DNA from: Cannabis sativa
Taxonomy: Eukaryota > Streptophyta > Magnoliopsida > Rosales > Cannabaceae
Assembly (NCBI RefSeq): GCF_029168945.1
Contig: NC_083604.1
Span: 5,076,812-5,140,811 of the forward strand
DNA length: 64,000 bases
Direction: 5' to 3'
The position numbers were made by a program, and so were the translations under genes. The notes under the pieces were generated by a model. That model did no database searches. It was not told where the DNA came from and was given only the letters and a program-made list of their open reading frames with translations. Positions 45,701 to 56,321 of this stretch are shown piece by piece (within the stretch, counting starts at the first letter, position 1; every line of letters starts with the position of its first letter).

Positions 45701-46024
45701 CTATTGTATTAATTCTTTTTTAATTGTAAATACTTTAGATTCAATTAATAATTAACAAACCATGTGAATCGGGCTTTTAACTAAATATAATATCTTATTC
45801 ATGATATACTCTATTAAGTTTTTTTTTTTTTGATAACAGATATACTCTATTAAGTTATTGTTTCATAAACACGAACATGATCATGATTCATATGTACGTT
45901 AGCTAGGCACAATTGACTATTAATTATTTTATTTATAAACATATCTATACTACAAAAAGAGGGTCTTCTTACAAAACCAAAATTATGAACATTGAGTGGT
46001 CATTGCTATAATTTAGTGATTTGG

Positions 46025-46058
<34 letters not shown>

Positions 46059-47435
46059 TTTGTCTCTTGAATTTTGACATGTAACAATTTATCTTTCTGA
46101 ACTTTTTAGGTCGTTAAAAATACCCTGAACTATTGAGATTGTTGAATTTAAGAATATTTGTCTAATTTCATTCAATTTTACTGATTGTTTATGTACGAAA
46201 TCATGATCTCCTGATTTTGATATCTATTAAATTATATCCCTCAAACTTTGACATGTACTAAATTATGACCCATGAACTTTCTCCATATTAGACTATTTTA
46301 CTAAAATTAAAAAAAAAAATCTTTAAATCTAACAATCTTAATAGTTCAGAGAGTACTTTTAAAAACCTTAAGAATTCAGAAGCATGATTTGATATATATC
46401 AAAATTTAGATGATAAAAATCGTCATATTTTTATTAGAAATTATTGTAGCTAGTACTTATTATTAATTTAAAACATATTTGCAGTGCCAACATATTGGGA
46501 TGGGCAATGATGGTGGCTATTGGGATGAATGCAGCAATAAGGTAATATATTATATAGTAACTCCTTAAAAAATTAAAATATTAATTAATTGTTAAGATCA
46601 TATTACAATTTGTTCTTATGATATTATATTTTTGTAGTGTAAGAGTATCGAACGAGCTAGGGGCAGACCACCCAAGAACAGCAAAAGTATCGTTAATAGT
46701 GGCAGTAATAACTTCATTCTTAATCGGTGTCGTTTTGTCTCTAATCTTGGTCATCACTCGCAATCAATACCCATCGTTATTTTCAGACGACACAAGTGTC
46801 AGAATTCTTGTTACTAACCTCACTCCACTTCTTGCCACCTGTATCGTCATCAATAACATCCAACCAGTTTTATCTGGTAATAATAACTATTTTTTAAAAA
46901 AATATTATGAATATTAAAAAATATATATATCTTTATTTGTTTTAAAAATTAATGCAGGGGTTGCCATTGGTGCTGGATGGCAAGCTTTCGTGGCATACGT
47001 AAACGTTGCTTGTTATTATTTGTTCGGAGTACCATTGGGCCTGTCATTGGGCTACAAGCTCAACATGGGTGTTAGTGTAAGTAAAGGCCCAATAATGTCA
47101 TATATATAAAACTATAAATAACAAAAATGGTATTTTGTTTTTGTTATTTTTTCTAAATTATTTCTGGAAATATTATCAGGGTATTTGGTATGGGATGTTG
47201 GCAGGGACTGTGTTACAAACTTCGATTCTTTTTCTGATGGTTTACACAACCAATTGGAGCAAAGAGGTAACTAATTATTGGTGTGGCATAAATCAAAATT
47301 TATTTTTATATATTTTCATTTGATATTGTGTTTGATCTGAGTACGTGGCATGTGATGCAGGCCTCTTTAGCTGAAGACAGGATAAGAAAATGGGGAGGGG
47401 ATTCCAATGAAGATATAGAAAAATTAGTGAAATAA
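42783..47435 (+). CDS. MATE efflux transporter 2 (DETOXIFICATION family), tandem paralogue
   Basis: Eight exons: 42783-43079, 43160-43701, 44531-44617, 46485-46541, 46638-46876, 46958-47076, 47180-47266 and 47361-47435, giving 500 residues. Exons 2-7 have exactly the same lengths and phases as in the first gene (542, 87, 57, 239, 119, 87), so the pair arose by tandem duplication. Signatures are LGMGSALETLCGQAYGAGQY from residue 100 and SVRVSNELGADHPRTAKVS from residue 328. The N-terminus is 13 residues shorter and the C-terminus differs. It should be a 12-helix cation-coupled exporter; the substrate is unknown. The reading frame is open throughout, so it is probably functional. Intron 3 contains two foldback copies. 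Confidence 0.92.
45154..45585. mobile_element. Foldback family F1, copy 3 (in MATE 2 intron 3)
   Basis: Begins GGTTAATTATAATTTTTGTC and ends ACAAAAATCCTAATTAGCC. It has an internal near-tandem duplication of CTGAACTTTTAAGGTCGTTA at 45207-45265. Arms are clearly complementary. Confidence 0.75.
46045..46430. mobile_element. Foldback family F1, copy 4 (in MATE 2 intron 3)
   Basis: Degraded relative of 45154-45585, starting just after an ATT microsatellite (46025-46058). Boundaries approximate. Confidence 0.65.
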
Positions 47436-48718
47436 TTATGAGTGTATTTGATATGTTTGTTGGTATATATAACTATATATTAAGATGTCCAACATTTTGG
47501 AGAAAAATAATAATAAAAGAAATTCTTTCATAATGTTTGATTTAGGAAAAAAAAAACAATTAGCTATTACATGGAAGAATGGATTTTATGTACGTATAGT
47601 ATGTAATCAAATTAAATTTTTTATTTTTTTTTTTTAAAAAAAATATAATTTACAATTAATATTAAATATAGATTACATACAGTAATATATGCTGTGGGAT
47701 CATGCCATCATATATAATGTTGTTTAAAGTTATTAAATGGCTTAAATGATTAAATATAACTACTTACAAGAAAAATGGATGTACTTTCCATTAAGAAAGT
47801 TCATTGTCTATTGTACAAACATGTTAAATGAATTCATAGGTGGAAAAATCTATATGCAATTTAAATGTGACATAATAATTATTCTATTAAAACAATAAAA
47901 AAAACAATATGGATTAATAAAATAAAATAATTAATTAATTAAAACTTTATGTACAGTTTATACGAAAATTTAGCGTAATTTAAATTTAATATTAATTCTT
48001 ACATATTTTAAATTAATTTAAATAGGTATAGAGAGATTATATTAAAAAAAATAAAGAGAAACACAAACCAAATCAAGAGCAAGCTCACCAACATACATAA
48101 AGTCATAAACAAACTTTAAAGAAAAAAGGGAAATTTTCATGGGCCACCTTATTTTGGCAATTATTTTCAAAAATAACGTTGTTTTTGTTATGTTAAGTTT
48201 TTGTATATATAATTGCCGTTTTTTGGTAATTTTCTATTTTTAGGATTAACAGTTGTGTTTATGTTTGCAGGTAATCATGGAGGAGATGATGACGTGTCAC
48301 GTCATTTTGTGTGTGATACATTATTAACGTTATTTTTGTAAAAACTTACTTAATATAGTATATTCTTAAAAAAATCCCAAGAAAAAACCACATAAATAAA
48401 GCCCATAAACACTAAATGGATGGTCATGGTCGTCTTTTAAAAAGCTGTCTCTAAACTAAATTCGATGAGACAACTTTAAAAATTCCAACTAAGCAACCAT
48501 GTTTTTAAACTGAATTCTGAATCCATTGATTAGACCACTCAAAGATAAATGTGGACAACAATTGATTGGAATATTATAATTACATGAAGAGGATGTTTAT
48601 TATAAGTGGTGCCTAATACCAAATCAATTTAGTGCATTTTTTATATTATTTATCAAATAAAAATGTGTGAAATATTTTATGTTAAATTACACAAATAACA
48701 AGTCTAATTGATATGATA
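47436..48718. other. AT-rich DNA downstream of MATE gene 2
   Basis: Includes the 3'UTR of the gene above. Nothing coding is seen before the copia LTR at 48719. Confidence 0.6.
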
Positions 48719-48909
48719 TGTTAGTTATTAGGCTTTACATATTAACTTTTGTTAATTCTGTTAAATTAGCTAAACAAGTGATTAATCAAGTTGTTCATTT
48801 TTTTAATTAACAATGTTTAAGCTAAACTTTGTATAAATATTTTGTAATTCAGTTGCTTAATAAAAAATACAAAATTTAATCTTTCACATCGTTCTTTACA
48901 ATCTAAACA
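48719..48909 (+). repeat. 5' LTR of copia element C
   Basis: 191 bp, starts TGTTAGTTATTAGGCTTTAC and ends AAACA directly before the primer site. Its start is repeated at 62148 (TGTTAGTCATTAAGCTTTAC). Confidence 0.75.
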
Positions 48910-48921
48910 TGGTATCAAAAG
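48910..48921 (+). other. Primer-binding site of copia element C
   Basis: TGGTATCAAAAG, two mismatches from the usual initiator tRNA-Met site TGGTATCAGAGC; decayed. Confidence 0.7.
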
Positions 48922-48966
48922 TTTTATTATTTTCTTAAACTATGACAAACAATTTATAGATCAGCA

Positions 48967-49487
48967 ATGGCAGATTGTTGCCTTCCTCGTTACTAGGTCA
49001 ATCTCAAAACACAAATCATCTTCCTAAAACAAATCTTGCTTCATTTTCTCATGCTCTCTTTGTTCATTTTGAAGAAACAAATTACCTTCCGTGGAAACAA
49101 CAAGTTCTTGCTTCCATCAAGGGCAACCATCTACAACAATTTCTCCATCTAACACTTACACCAAATAAACAAATGGTTGGGTTCTGGACCAACTCTTCCC
49201 TCCTCTCCACCCAATTACTGATCTTGTGCTGGTCCCCTGGCTTCAGCAACCCTAGACACAATTCGTACAGCTCCAACAATCCACCTGGTTTCCTTTCCTT
49301 CCCTTCCAATCCTTCTCGTGGTCCCTCTCAGTCTTGGGGTCAGTTTGGGAATTTCAAAGGTGGTCCTTCTCGTGGTAGGGGAATCTTTTCTGTTTGGGGT
49401 CAGAAATCACAGTATCAATTGTGCCATACAGTCCACCAATGCTTCTACAGATTTGAGAAAAATTTCACTGACCCTGATTCCTTTTAA
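48967..49487 (+). pseudogene. Copia C gag remnant
   Basis: The frame encodes the copia gag opening (LFVHFEETNYLPWKQQVLAS, IKGNHLQQFL) and, after an internal deletion near residue 80, a Gly/Ser/Pro-rich tail ending in a damaged zinc knuckle (YQLCHTVHQCFYRF), in which part of CX2CX4HX4C is lost. The ATG at 48967 is in another frame, so an early frameshift is likely. Confidence 0.75.
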
Positions 49488-49868
49488 AACTTAAATAGTT
49501 CTGCAAATGTAGTTGAGATGCAAGCATGCTTTGCCCAAGCTAATATCTTGACTCAAGTGCTACAAATCACTTGACTATGCATGACAAAAAGATTTATTTA
49601 TTCAAATCAAGTCGGAGCTCCGATCTGATGTATCAATTCTAACTTGAAAGACTCGAATCACTTTCAGATCTGATCTGCCCCTCCCTGCTTAATTTTTTTT
49701 TTCTAGATCAGATTTGGTTTCAATATATTAAAAAAAATTAAGTCAAAAAGTCTATTTTGCTGGAAGTTGAATTGAAAATTCGAAATCGTGTTGAATCCCT
49801 AAACTGGAACTGGAAACCCAATCAATCATCCCTTCAAGATTATAACTTTCCACACAAAATAGGAAACA
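49488..49868 (+). other. Gag-pol junction remnant and captured 5' flank of the F-box gene
   Basis: The first part still looks like copia sequence. From about 49600 it reads like the upstream/5'UTR region of the F-box fragment that follows. The switch point cannot be fixed by eye. Confidence 0.4.
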
Positions 49869-50230
49869 ATGGCGATGGAGCAAGAAATCATTGGCGGATA
49901 TGAGAATGAGAGTCTGGATATGCTTCCTTCGGCTTTATTGGCCACCATCTTCACCAAGCTTGATTTCTCTTCCATTTGCTTCTATGCCTCCACTTGCAAG
50001 ACCTTCAATAAATGTGTTTGTCACATCCTTTCTTTCATACCCACTTTTCACCTTCTAGTATGTTTTTCTCGATCTCAAATACTTATGTTTATCCTCTTAA
50101 TTCGTCCAAAATCATTACGAATTTCATTTCTCAAATATTGAACAAAAATTGTCCAAAAATTTCTTTTGTCTTTTTGCTTTAGGATGTTGCACCTTCACTT
50201 GATTTGTTGAGACCTCCTTTCCTACCAAAC
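49869..50230 (+). pseudogene. F-box gene fragment (SKIP17-like) inside the copia element
   Basis: The ATG at 49869 starts a frame with an F-box-like segment: ESLDMLPSALLATIFTKLDF followed by STCKTFNKCVCHILSF. Exon 1 ends at 50057 (phase 0), a 125-bp intron with GTATG and TTTAG borders follows, and exon 2 (50183-50230) reads DVAPSLDLLRPPFLPN before stopping abruptly in copia sequence. The order matches the N-terminus of plant SKIP17-like F-box proteins, which recruit targets to SCF ubiquitin ligases. Only about 79 codons remain, so it is a truncated captured piece. The family call is from memory. Confidence 0.72.
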
Positions 50231-50674
50231 ATAGTATAAGTGGCTCTTAAAAGGATACTTAGGTATCTAGCTGGAACTCTTGATTATGGTTTTCATATTA
50301 AGAAAGCTTCAAACATGAATTTAGAAGCATGTTGTGAAATGAATTTAGAAACATGTTGTGAAATGAATTGGCCTATTAACCATGATGATAGGCGCTCAAC
50401 AACTGGCTATTATATCTTTTAGGTTGAAAATTTTATTGGCTGGCAATAAAAAAAGCAAAAAACTATCTCCCGTTCCTCAACAGAAGCTGAGTTTTGTAGT
50501 CATTCTTTTGTGGTCTCTGAGATAAGCTGAATCAAGTCTTTATTCTCTAAGTCTTAACTGCCTCTTGCTACTCCACCTCTCATTTGGTGTGATAATCTAA
50601 GCATCATCATGTTTGCTGGCAATCTACTTTGTTTGAGATAAAATAATTCAGAAGAAGATTTATGTGCAACATGT
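50231..50674 (+). pseudogene. Copia C RNase H, first part
   Basis: Reads VALKRILRYLAGTLDYGFHI, a duplicated NLEACCEMN segment, DDRRSTTGYYIF, then after a stop KKQKTISRSSTEAEF and PLATPPLIWCDNLS. It ends KIYVQH at the Athila-2 insertion. Several stops. Confidence 0.85.
50670..50674. repeat. Left target duplication of Athila-2 (CATGT)
   Basis: CATGT directly before TGTTGCTGAA; repeated at 61995-61999. Confidence 0.93.
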
Positions 50675-51919
50675 TGTTGCTGAAAATTATTAATACTACG
50701 CAAGTATACGCAATCAAGTAGTAAAACTCACACAGGTGAGGTCGATCCCACAGGGAATTGGATTAAATACCACTAAACTATACTCTCTATTTGGCAGATC
50801 AAAAGTAATTATGATTTAAAAACAGTAAAGTATGAAAGTAATTCAGAAAACTTAATAACACAATTGAAAGTTGAGCAAGATGAGATAATAGGGAGGAGAA
50901 TCTTGTTGTTGTTTACCCAAATCGTTAATGCTTAATTACTATCCTATTCTTGAAGTGAATGACAGATTATGAAATAACCTAGCTCCTTTCGGATCTTCTA
51001 GATTCTAAATCACATGTTATCTAATTAATTCCTTAATTAAACTAACATGAAATCAGCATTAAGTAATAATCTACTCGTCACATAAGTCATGTGAATACTT
51101 TCGTTTCACATAGAACATCGATTATCTTAATTTTAGCATTCTCAATTCTCACTTTTCAGATTTTGAATTGAGATCATAGAACATGCACAAGGTGATCAAT
51201 CTTAAACATGAAATTAAACACAAATTAAGATAATTTCACAAACAAGAATGGAGGAATGGCAATTAAACATTAACTAGGCAAAACATTAAACAACAATCAT
51301 CATCCTCCCTAAATGGGAAATTTAGTTCAGAAACAAATCCATAACCATTCCTATAGCAATATTCAACATAAAGAAATTAAAGAGGAATAAAGAAAAGAAC
51401 TGTTGGTGGATGAATTCTGGATCTTCACTTCAATCTCTGTGCTCTTCCTGCCTCTTTCTGCTGTGTTTTAGGGTTCCAAATCGCCTCCCAGACTTCCAAT
51501 CGCAGTTTTCTATTTATAACTGAAATTTAGGGTTCGATGGACGAAAATGCCCCTGGTCCGTACGGGATCTCGCCGCGGCCAAGCTTCCTCTCGCCGCGAC
51601 GAGATAATAGCAAATTAGGGTGCTCTCTGTATCTCTTAAATGGCCGCGGCGAGACTCTTCATCGCCGCGGCGACTGTGGCCTTGTAAAACTTCGAGATCT
51701 AGCCGCGGCCAAGTTGTGTTTAGCCGCGGCCAGATATGCACAATTACTCAAAAATTGTGTTTTCTTCGGCTCAGCACGTCTTTTAACGAATTTCTGCACC
51801 CGAAACCTCTTTTATTCCAAAGAACCTGAAAAACATAGAAAACAAGCGTAATTCCGTCCCAACACAGCTAAAAACGCACATAAATTGGATCCAAAACATA
51901 GGCTAAAAATAGCCTAACA
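50675..51919 (-). repeat. 3' LTR of Athila-2
   Basis: 1245 bp. It contains a paired GCCGCGGC array at about 51573-51731 with one damaged unit, and TATAAATAG on the minus strand near 51511-51519. Confidence 0.93.
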
Positions 51920-53193
51920 AACTCCCCCAAACTGACTCTTTACTCGTCCCCGAGTAAACTAAGACTAAACTAAAAACAAACTGACAATGATAGCTAAACT
52001 TTCCAACAATTTAATTGTTACCACCACCTGCACAACTTCAATCCATCAATAACCAGAATTTCAACTTGCCAACTCTAAGAACTAAGTTGAATGTGCAATT
52101 TACAAGTAAGTAATTCATACAAACATAAAGCATCGCAATTGCCATCAATATCACAACTGTTCTAAACTTTCCAACATCCCACTAACACATGATCAATAAG
52201 TTTGAATGACATACCTCTCTCCACTAATGTTGACAAATTTCTATTTGGAATCAATAGGTCTTTTTCGGTTAACATCACATGGCTTAGGTACATGGGTAGG
52301 TGAGAAGTCATTTAGGCTATACTATACCATAAGCACTATTAACCAAGCAAGCCTAGACATTTATTTTGCTTTCTTTCCATATATCCCAAAAACAGAAATA
52401 AGAGATTGCAATTTTTCTTATGTGTGTACCTCATAATTTTCTTAACTTTTTTTTTTCTTCAAGAAGACACATTTTTTCCTTTTTTTTTTTCTCTTTTCAT
52501 AGGCACAACACACAATATTATTCTTTTTTTTTTCAATCTCTCATTCCTACACTCTATTTTTCCACTTACAGCAGTTATCCCCCCAAACTTGCTTCAAGGC
52601 TCATGGCATAATAAGTTACGTTCAGGGTGAAAAGAATTTAAGATACGAATTCAGCTCAGTTAAGTGGTGAAAAAATTTTTAAAACAGGCTAAGGCTCAAC
52701 TTTGGGTATACTATGGTAAAAATTTATAGGTAGGCTTGAAAGGCTCAATCGTTCCAAAGAAAACTTGCCTAAATCACTTTCCAAACACAAAATATCAAGG
52801 ATTTCGCTTCAAGAGAGTATGTCATACAAATTCTATTCCATGTTCAATCAATCATTCCACAAACCAAATAGAACAGAGGTGATATGTGAGAATAGCAAAT
52901 GTTTTAAATCTACATGAATCACTTCCTAGCACACATCCAATTTAATTCAAACAGTTGCAAGTCAAGCACACAGTTATGTTTTAATCCATTGCACAAGTGA
53001 ATAACAACAATTCAATCCATCTTTCAATTTAGCTATCACGCAAGACTAAAAAAAAAAAAAAAACTAAAACAAACTAAACTAGAAGAAATAAACGCGAAAA
53101 AATAAATTAAGTTTCCCCCCCCCCCAAACTAAAATGCACATTGTCCCCAATGTGTGAAAATAAACCAGGGTGAGAGAAACTTACCTGAGCCCC
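51920..53193 (-). other. Athila-2 3' non-coding region with three purine tracts
   Basis: Closely similar to 3746-5035 of Athila-1. On the minus strand GTTTGGGGG-type tracts lie at 51920-51931 (next to the LTR), 52577-52590 and 53112-53130. A splice-donor-like CTCAGGTAAG (53180-53189) directly follows the stop of the third ORF. No supported gene. Confidence 0.8.
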
Positions 53194-54366
53194 TTAGAAG
53201 GGGTTTGGCGGCGGTGGCTGGTCATAAGGGTTGAAACGGGGTGGCATGGCAAAATAGTTCGGTTCGTCCACACCGATATTCATCCTTGTGACAAGTGTAT
53301 TCAATTGAGCCACCTGCTGCTCATCGAAGATACTCCTCTGGGCCATGTAATTTTGCATATGCATGTTTTGCTGAATCAGATAATTCAGCTGATCGTGAGT
53401 GTACTGCATGGCAGGGTCAAGAGGCCCGACAAGACGTGGTGGTTCGATGTCCTCACGTTCCTCTTCTTCTCTTGCCGGAGGACCTCTTTGAACTGGCGGT
53501 TGACCATGAGGATGAGGAGGTTTGAAGCGGAGAACAGTCGCCAAGTTAATAGGGCGCTGTGGCGGTGCCTTTGTATCATATGAGTACTGCGGTACCCCAT
53601 GTTTCTCACACAGATCAGTGATTATTCCAGCCAACCCAAGTCCTCCACCGGAAGATCCCTCAACCATAATGTCAAAGGTCACTCGAACAATATCCCCCAC
53701 ATTCAAATTATACCCTTTCATAATGCCGTAAACCCATTTAATTCTGTCTATTTGAGCATCAGAAAAATGCTTGTTGGGGAGCATCCTTGCACTAACAAAG
53801 TAAAGCCAAGCCTTGGCCACTGGGTTGAGTTCACATCGGTACAATTGGTATGGTTCTCCATTAAGCTCATGGAACCTAAGGCCAGGATACCCTAGAGTCT
53901 CAGCAATATCCACATAATTCAAACTTCTCTCTCGAAATTGTCGTTTCAAGGGTTGTTCCTCCACAGTGAAAGTTGGGAGGTCATAAAGGGCATGAATATC
54001 GGCTGTGGTAGCAGGCACTCTAACCCCCCTAACTCTGACTTTGCCATCTTCTCTTTCAGGCCAGTTGGCTAAAAATTCCAAAGCTAGAGTTTGGTTACCA
54101 CGCTCAGTGACATCTACGAACTTAGTCCACTGCCTATGTAGGATTTGATCCCTAATAGATGCAAAAGCAGGGGGAATGTTGACAGTTTGGCTTAGGTTCA
54201 CAATGTCTATCCCTCTATCCTCAATGAATGCCCTATCTTTCAATTTCAAAAACCGCTCTTGAGCATCCATGTTGGTAAACCTAACTCTATCAAGATTAGA
54301 GCAACCTCTAGGTGGGTTGGATGATGAAGCTCCCTCCTCATTAACTCTTGACTTCTTTGGACCCAT
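53194..54366 (-). CDS. Athila-2 third ORF ('plant transposon protein' domain)
   Basis: An intact 390-residue frame from the ATG at 54366, downstream of integrase on the element strand, the position of Athila/Calypso envelope-like ORFs. Residues about 25-270 resemble the 'putative plant transposon protein' domain (PF20167, from memory): RFLKLKDRAFIEDRGIDIVN, FLANWPEREDGKVRVRGVRV, LNPVAKAWLYFVSARMLPNK and VYGIMKGYNLNVGDIVRV. The C-terminus is Pro/Gln/Met-rich and ends PPPPNPF. I see no signal peptide or membrane helix, so an envelope role is unlikely. It is the only unbroken long ORF of the element. Its function is unknown; the extra ORF of the Sirevirus (15496-17089) looks related. Confidence 0.8.
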   Translation of the reverse strand: MGPKKSRVNEEGASSSNPPRGCSNLDRVRFTNMDAQERFLKLKDRAFIEDRGIDIVNLSQTVNIPPAFASIRDQILHRQWTKFVDVTERGNQTLALEFLANWPEREDGKVRVRGVRVPATTADIHALYDLPTFTVEEQPLKRQFRERSLNYVDIAETLGYPGLRFHELNGEPYQLYRCELNPVAKAWLYFVSARMLPNKHFSDAQIDRIKWVYGIMKGYNLNVGDIVRVTFDIMVEGSSGGGLGLAGIITDLCEKHGVPQYSYDTKAPPQRPINLATVLRFKPPHPHGQPPVQRGPPAREEEEREDIEPPRLVGPLDPAMQYTHDQLNYLIQQNMHMQNYMAQRSIFDEQQVAQLNTLVTRMNIGVDEPNYFAMPPRFNPYDQPPPPNPF

Positions 54367-54920
54367 CTCACCAAAAAATTATATCCTAACTCCCAAGATT
54401 TTTCAAAATTTCGACAGCACTTCCCCTTAAAAATTGACTTCCCGGGATTTAAATCCCTTTCAATTTAACCCAATTCTATTCACACAATCAATTTCAACAA
54501 TGTATATAGCAAAAATCCCAAATATCCACCAAATAATCCAAAACTATCCAACAAATTCACAAATTCTTCAATAAAAATTGGAGTGGAAGTCTTAGAATCA
54601 ATACCTCAATGACAATTCTTCCTTTAATCATCCTCCATTGTTGACATCTTGAAGCTTTTGAGAAAGAAAAGGATGAATAAGGTTTTTTATATTTTGGGTG
54701 AGGTTTTAGGGATTTGGGGTTTATTTTGAGTGGAAATTAGTGTTTAATGAGAGAAATAAGGGTTTAGGATGATTATTGATGAAAGTTTATGGTTAGAATT
54801 GGTGGAAAGGAGTTTTGAATGGGATTAGATGAAGAAAAAATGGTGAAAAGTGGTGTTTTCGGCGTGGAGAAGAGAGGGTTTGAATGGGGTGTGAGTTTTG
54901 AAATGTTAGGGATTTGGGGT

Positions 54921-54930
54921 TTTTTTATAC
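54921..54930 (-). promoter_or_regulatory. TATA-like box upstream of the third ORF
   Basis: The minus strand reads GTATAAAAAA, 17 bases downstream of the array's first palindrome and about 555 bases upstream of the ORF start at 54366. Confidence 0.5.
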
Positions 54931-54947
54931 AAAATCTGACCATTCTC

Positions 54948-55118
54948 GCCGCGGCCACACGTATCCTCGCCGCGGCGAGATTTCGTGAAATTAGCCCCCT
55001 CTCTGTAAGGCTTATCTGGCCGCGGCGGTGTATACCCTCGCCGCGGCTAGAAATCGTGAAAAATAGCCCCTTTCTGTAAGGCCAATCTGGCCGCGGCCAT
55101 ACATCCCATGGCCGCGGC
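54948..55118. repeat. Internal GCCGCGGC paired array of Athila-2
   Basis: Six perfect palindromes start at 54948, 54969, 55019, 55040, 55090 and 55111: three pairs with 21-bp offset and an exact 71-bp period. Inter-pair sequence also resembles the LTR array (CTCTCTGTAA/TTTCTGTAA). Confidence 0.93.
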
Positions 55119-55288
55119 CACTGAGAAATTTTTTTTTTTTTTTTTTTTTTTCAGTAACGAAAAAGAATGAACAACAAGAAAAATAACAGTAAACTTAAAA
55201 AGAGTTCAACTAAATCAAAAGAACACTTGGGTTGCCTCCCAATTAGCGCTAACTTTATCGTCGCTCAGCTAGACGTTGATCGAGATCT

Positions 55289-56321
55289 TCAAAGTGGCGC
55301 CAGAATCATGGCGGACTTGGTTTGATCAAATTGACCTCCCAAGTAGAGCTTTAATCGCTGTCCATTCACTTTGAAAGTATTAGGACTTTCACCTTTTAGT
55401 TCCACTGCTCCGTAGGGAAACACTTTGATCACCGTAAATGGCCCTGACCACCTTGATTTTAATTTACCAGGAAACAACTTTAGTCTTGAGTTGAAGAGTA
55501 GAACTTGTTGACCAGGTTGAAACTCCTTTCTGACTAGATTTCGGTCATGCCATCTCTTAGTTCTTTCCTTGTAAATCTTGGCGTTTTCATAAGCTTCATT
55601 TCGAAATTCTTCCAACTCATCCAACTGTAGTAGTCTTTTACGCCTGAGCTTTTAAGTCCATGTTTAGAGTTCTCATTGCCCAATAAGCTTTGTGTTCTAA
55701 CTCCACCGGTAAATGACACGCCTTTCCAAACACCAACCGATATGGTGACATCCCTATTGGCGTTTTGAACGCTGTTCTGTAGGCCCATAATGCGTCATCC
55801 AACTTTCTTGACCAATCTTTCCTTGATCTCTGCACCGTTTTCTCCAGAATCATCTTTATTTCCCGGTTAGAAATCTCAGCTTGGCCATTGCTTTGCGGAT
55901 GATAGGGGAGGGCAGTTCGATGACGAACACCATACTTTGAAAGGAGTGCTTCAAACTGTTTGTTGCAGAAATGACTCCCTTCATCGCTTATGATCGCTCG
56001 GGGAGTACCAAACCGTGTGAATATATTCTTCGAAGGAGCGAAGAAGCTGTTTTTCCATCATTAGGCGGGTGTTGCTGCAGCTTCTACCCATTTTGATACG
56101 TAATCCACAGCTAGTAAAATGTGTAGATTGCTAAACGATGAAGGAAAAGGACCCATAAAGTCTATCCCCCATACATCAAACAACTCTACTTCCAAGATTC
56201 TCGTCAAAGGCATTTCGTTTCTCCTTGAGATGTTTCCTGTACGCTGACAACGATCACATGCCTTCACAAAAGTACTAGCATCTTTGAAAAGCGTTGGCCA
56301 AAAGAACCCGCTTTGCAACAC
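55289..56321 (-). pseudogene. Athila-2 integrase
   Basis: Pieces in several frames. The zinc region and first catalytic Asp lie at 56061-56321 ([52 protein letters not shown]). After stops comes the second Asp ([20 protein letters not shown]) and the Glu ([19 protein letters not shown]) near 55850-56000. [20 protein letters not shown] follows, and the C-terminal part at 55289-55624 reads [20 protein letters not shown] and [20 protein letters not shown]. All catalytic residues are present but frameshifts and stops break the protein. Confidence 0.88.

Larger units (their letters stand above)
54367..55288. other. Athila-2 spacer between integrase and the third ORF
   Basis: About 920 bp with no supported gene. 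It contains the internal GCCGCGGC array, a TATA-like box and a long T run (55131-55151). Confidence 0.7.

Noticed and set aside
53194..54366. Calling the Athila-2 third ORF an envelope gene
   Set aside because: Position fits, but I see no signal peptide, membrane helix or glycosylation-rich ectodomain.
54948..55118. CRISPR-like array because of regular spacing
   Set aside because: Repeat units are 8-bp palindromes with related spacers in a plant retrotransposon; not a CRISPR array.
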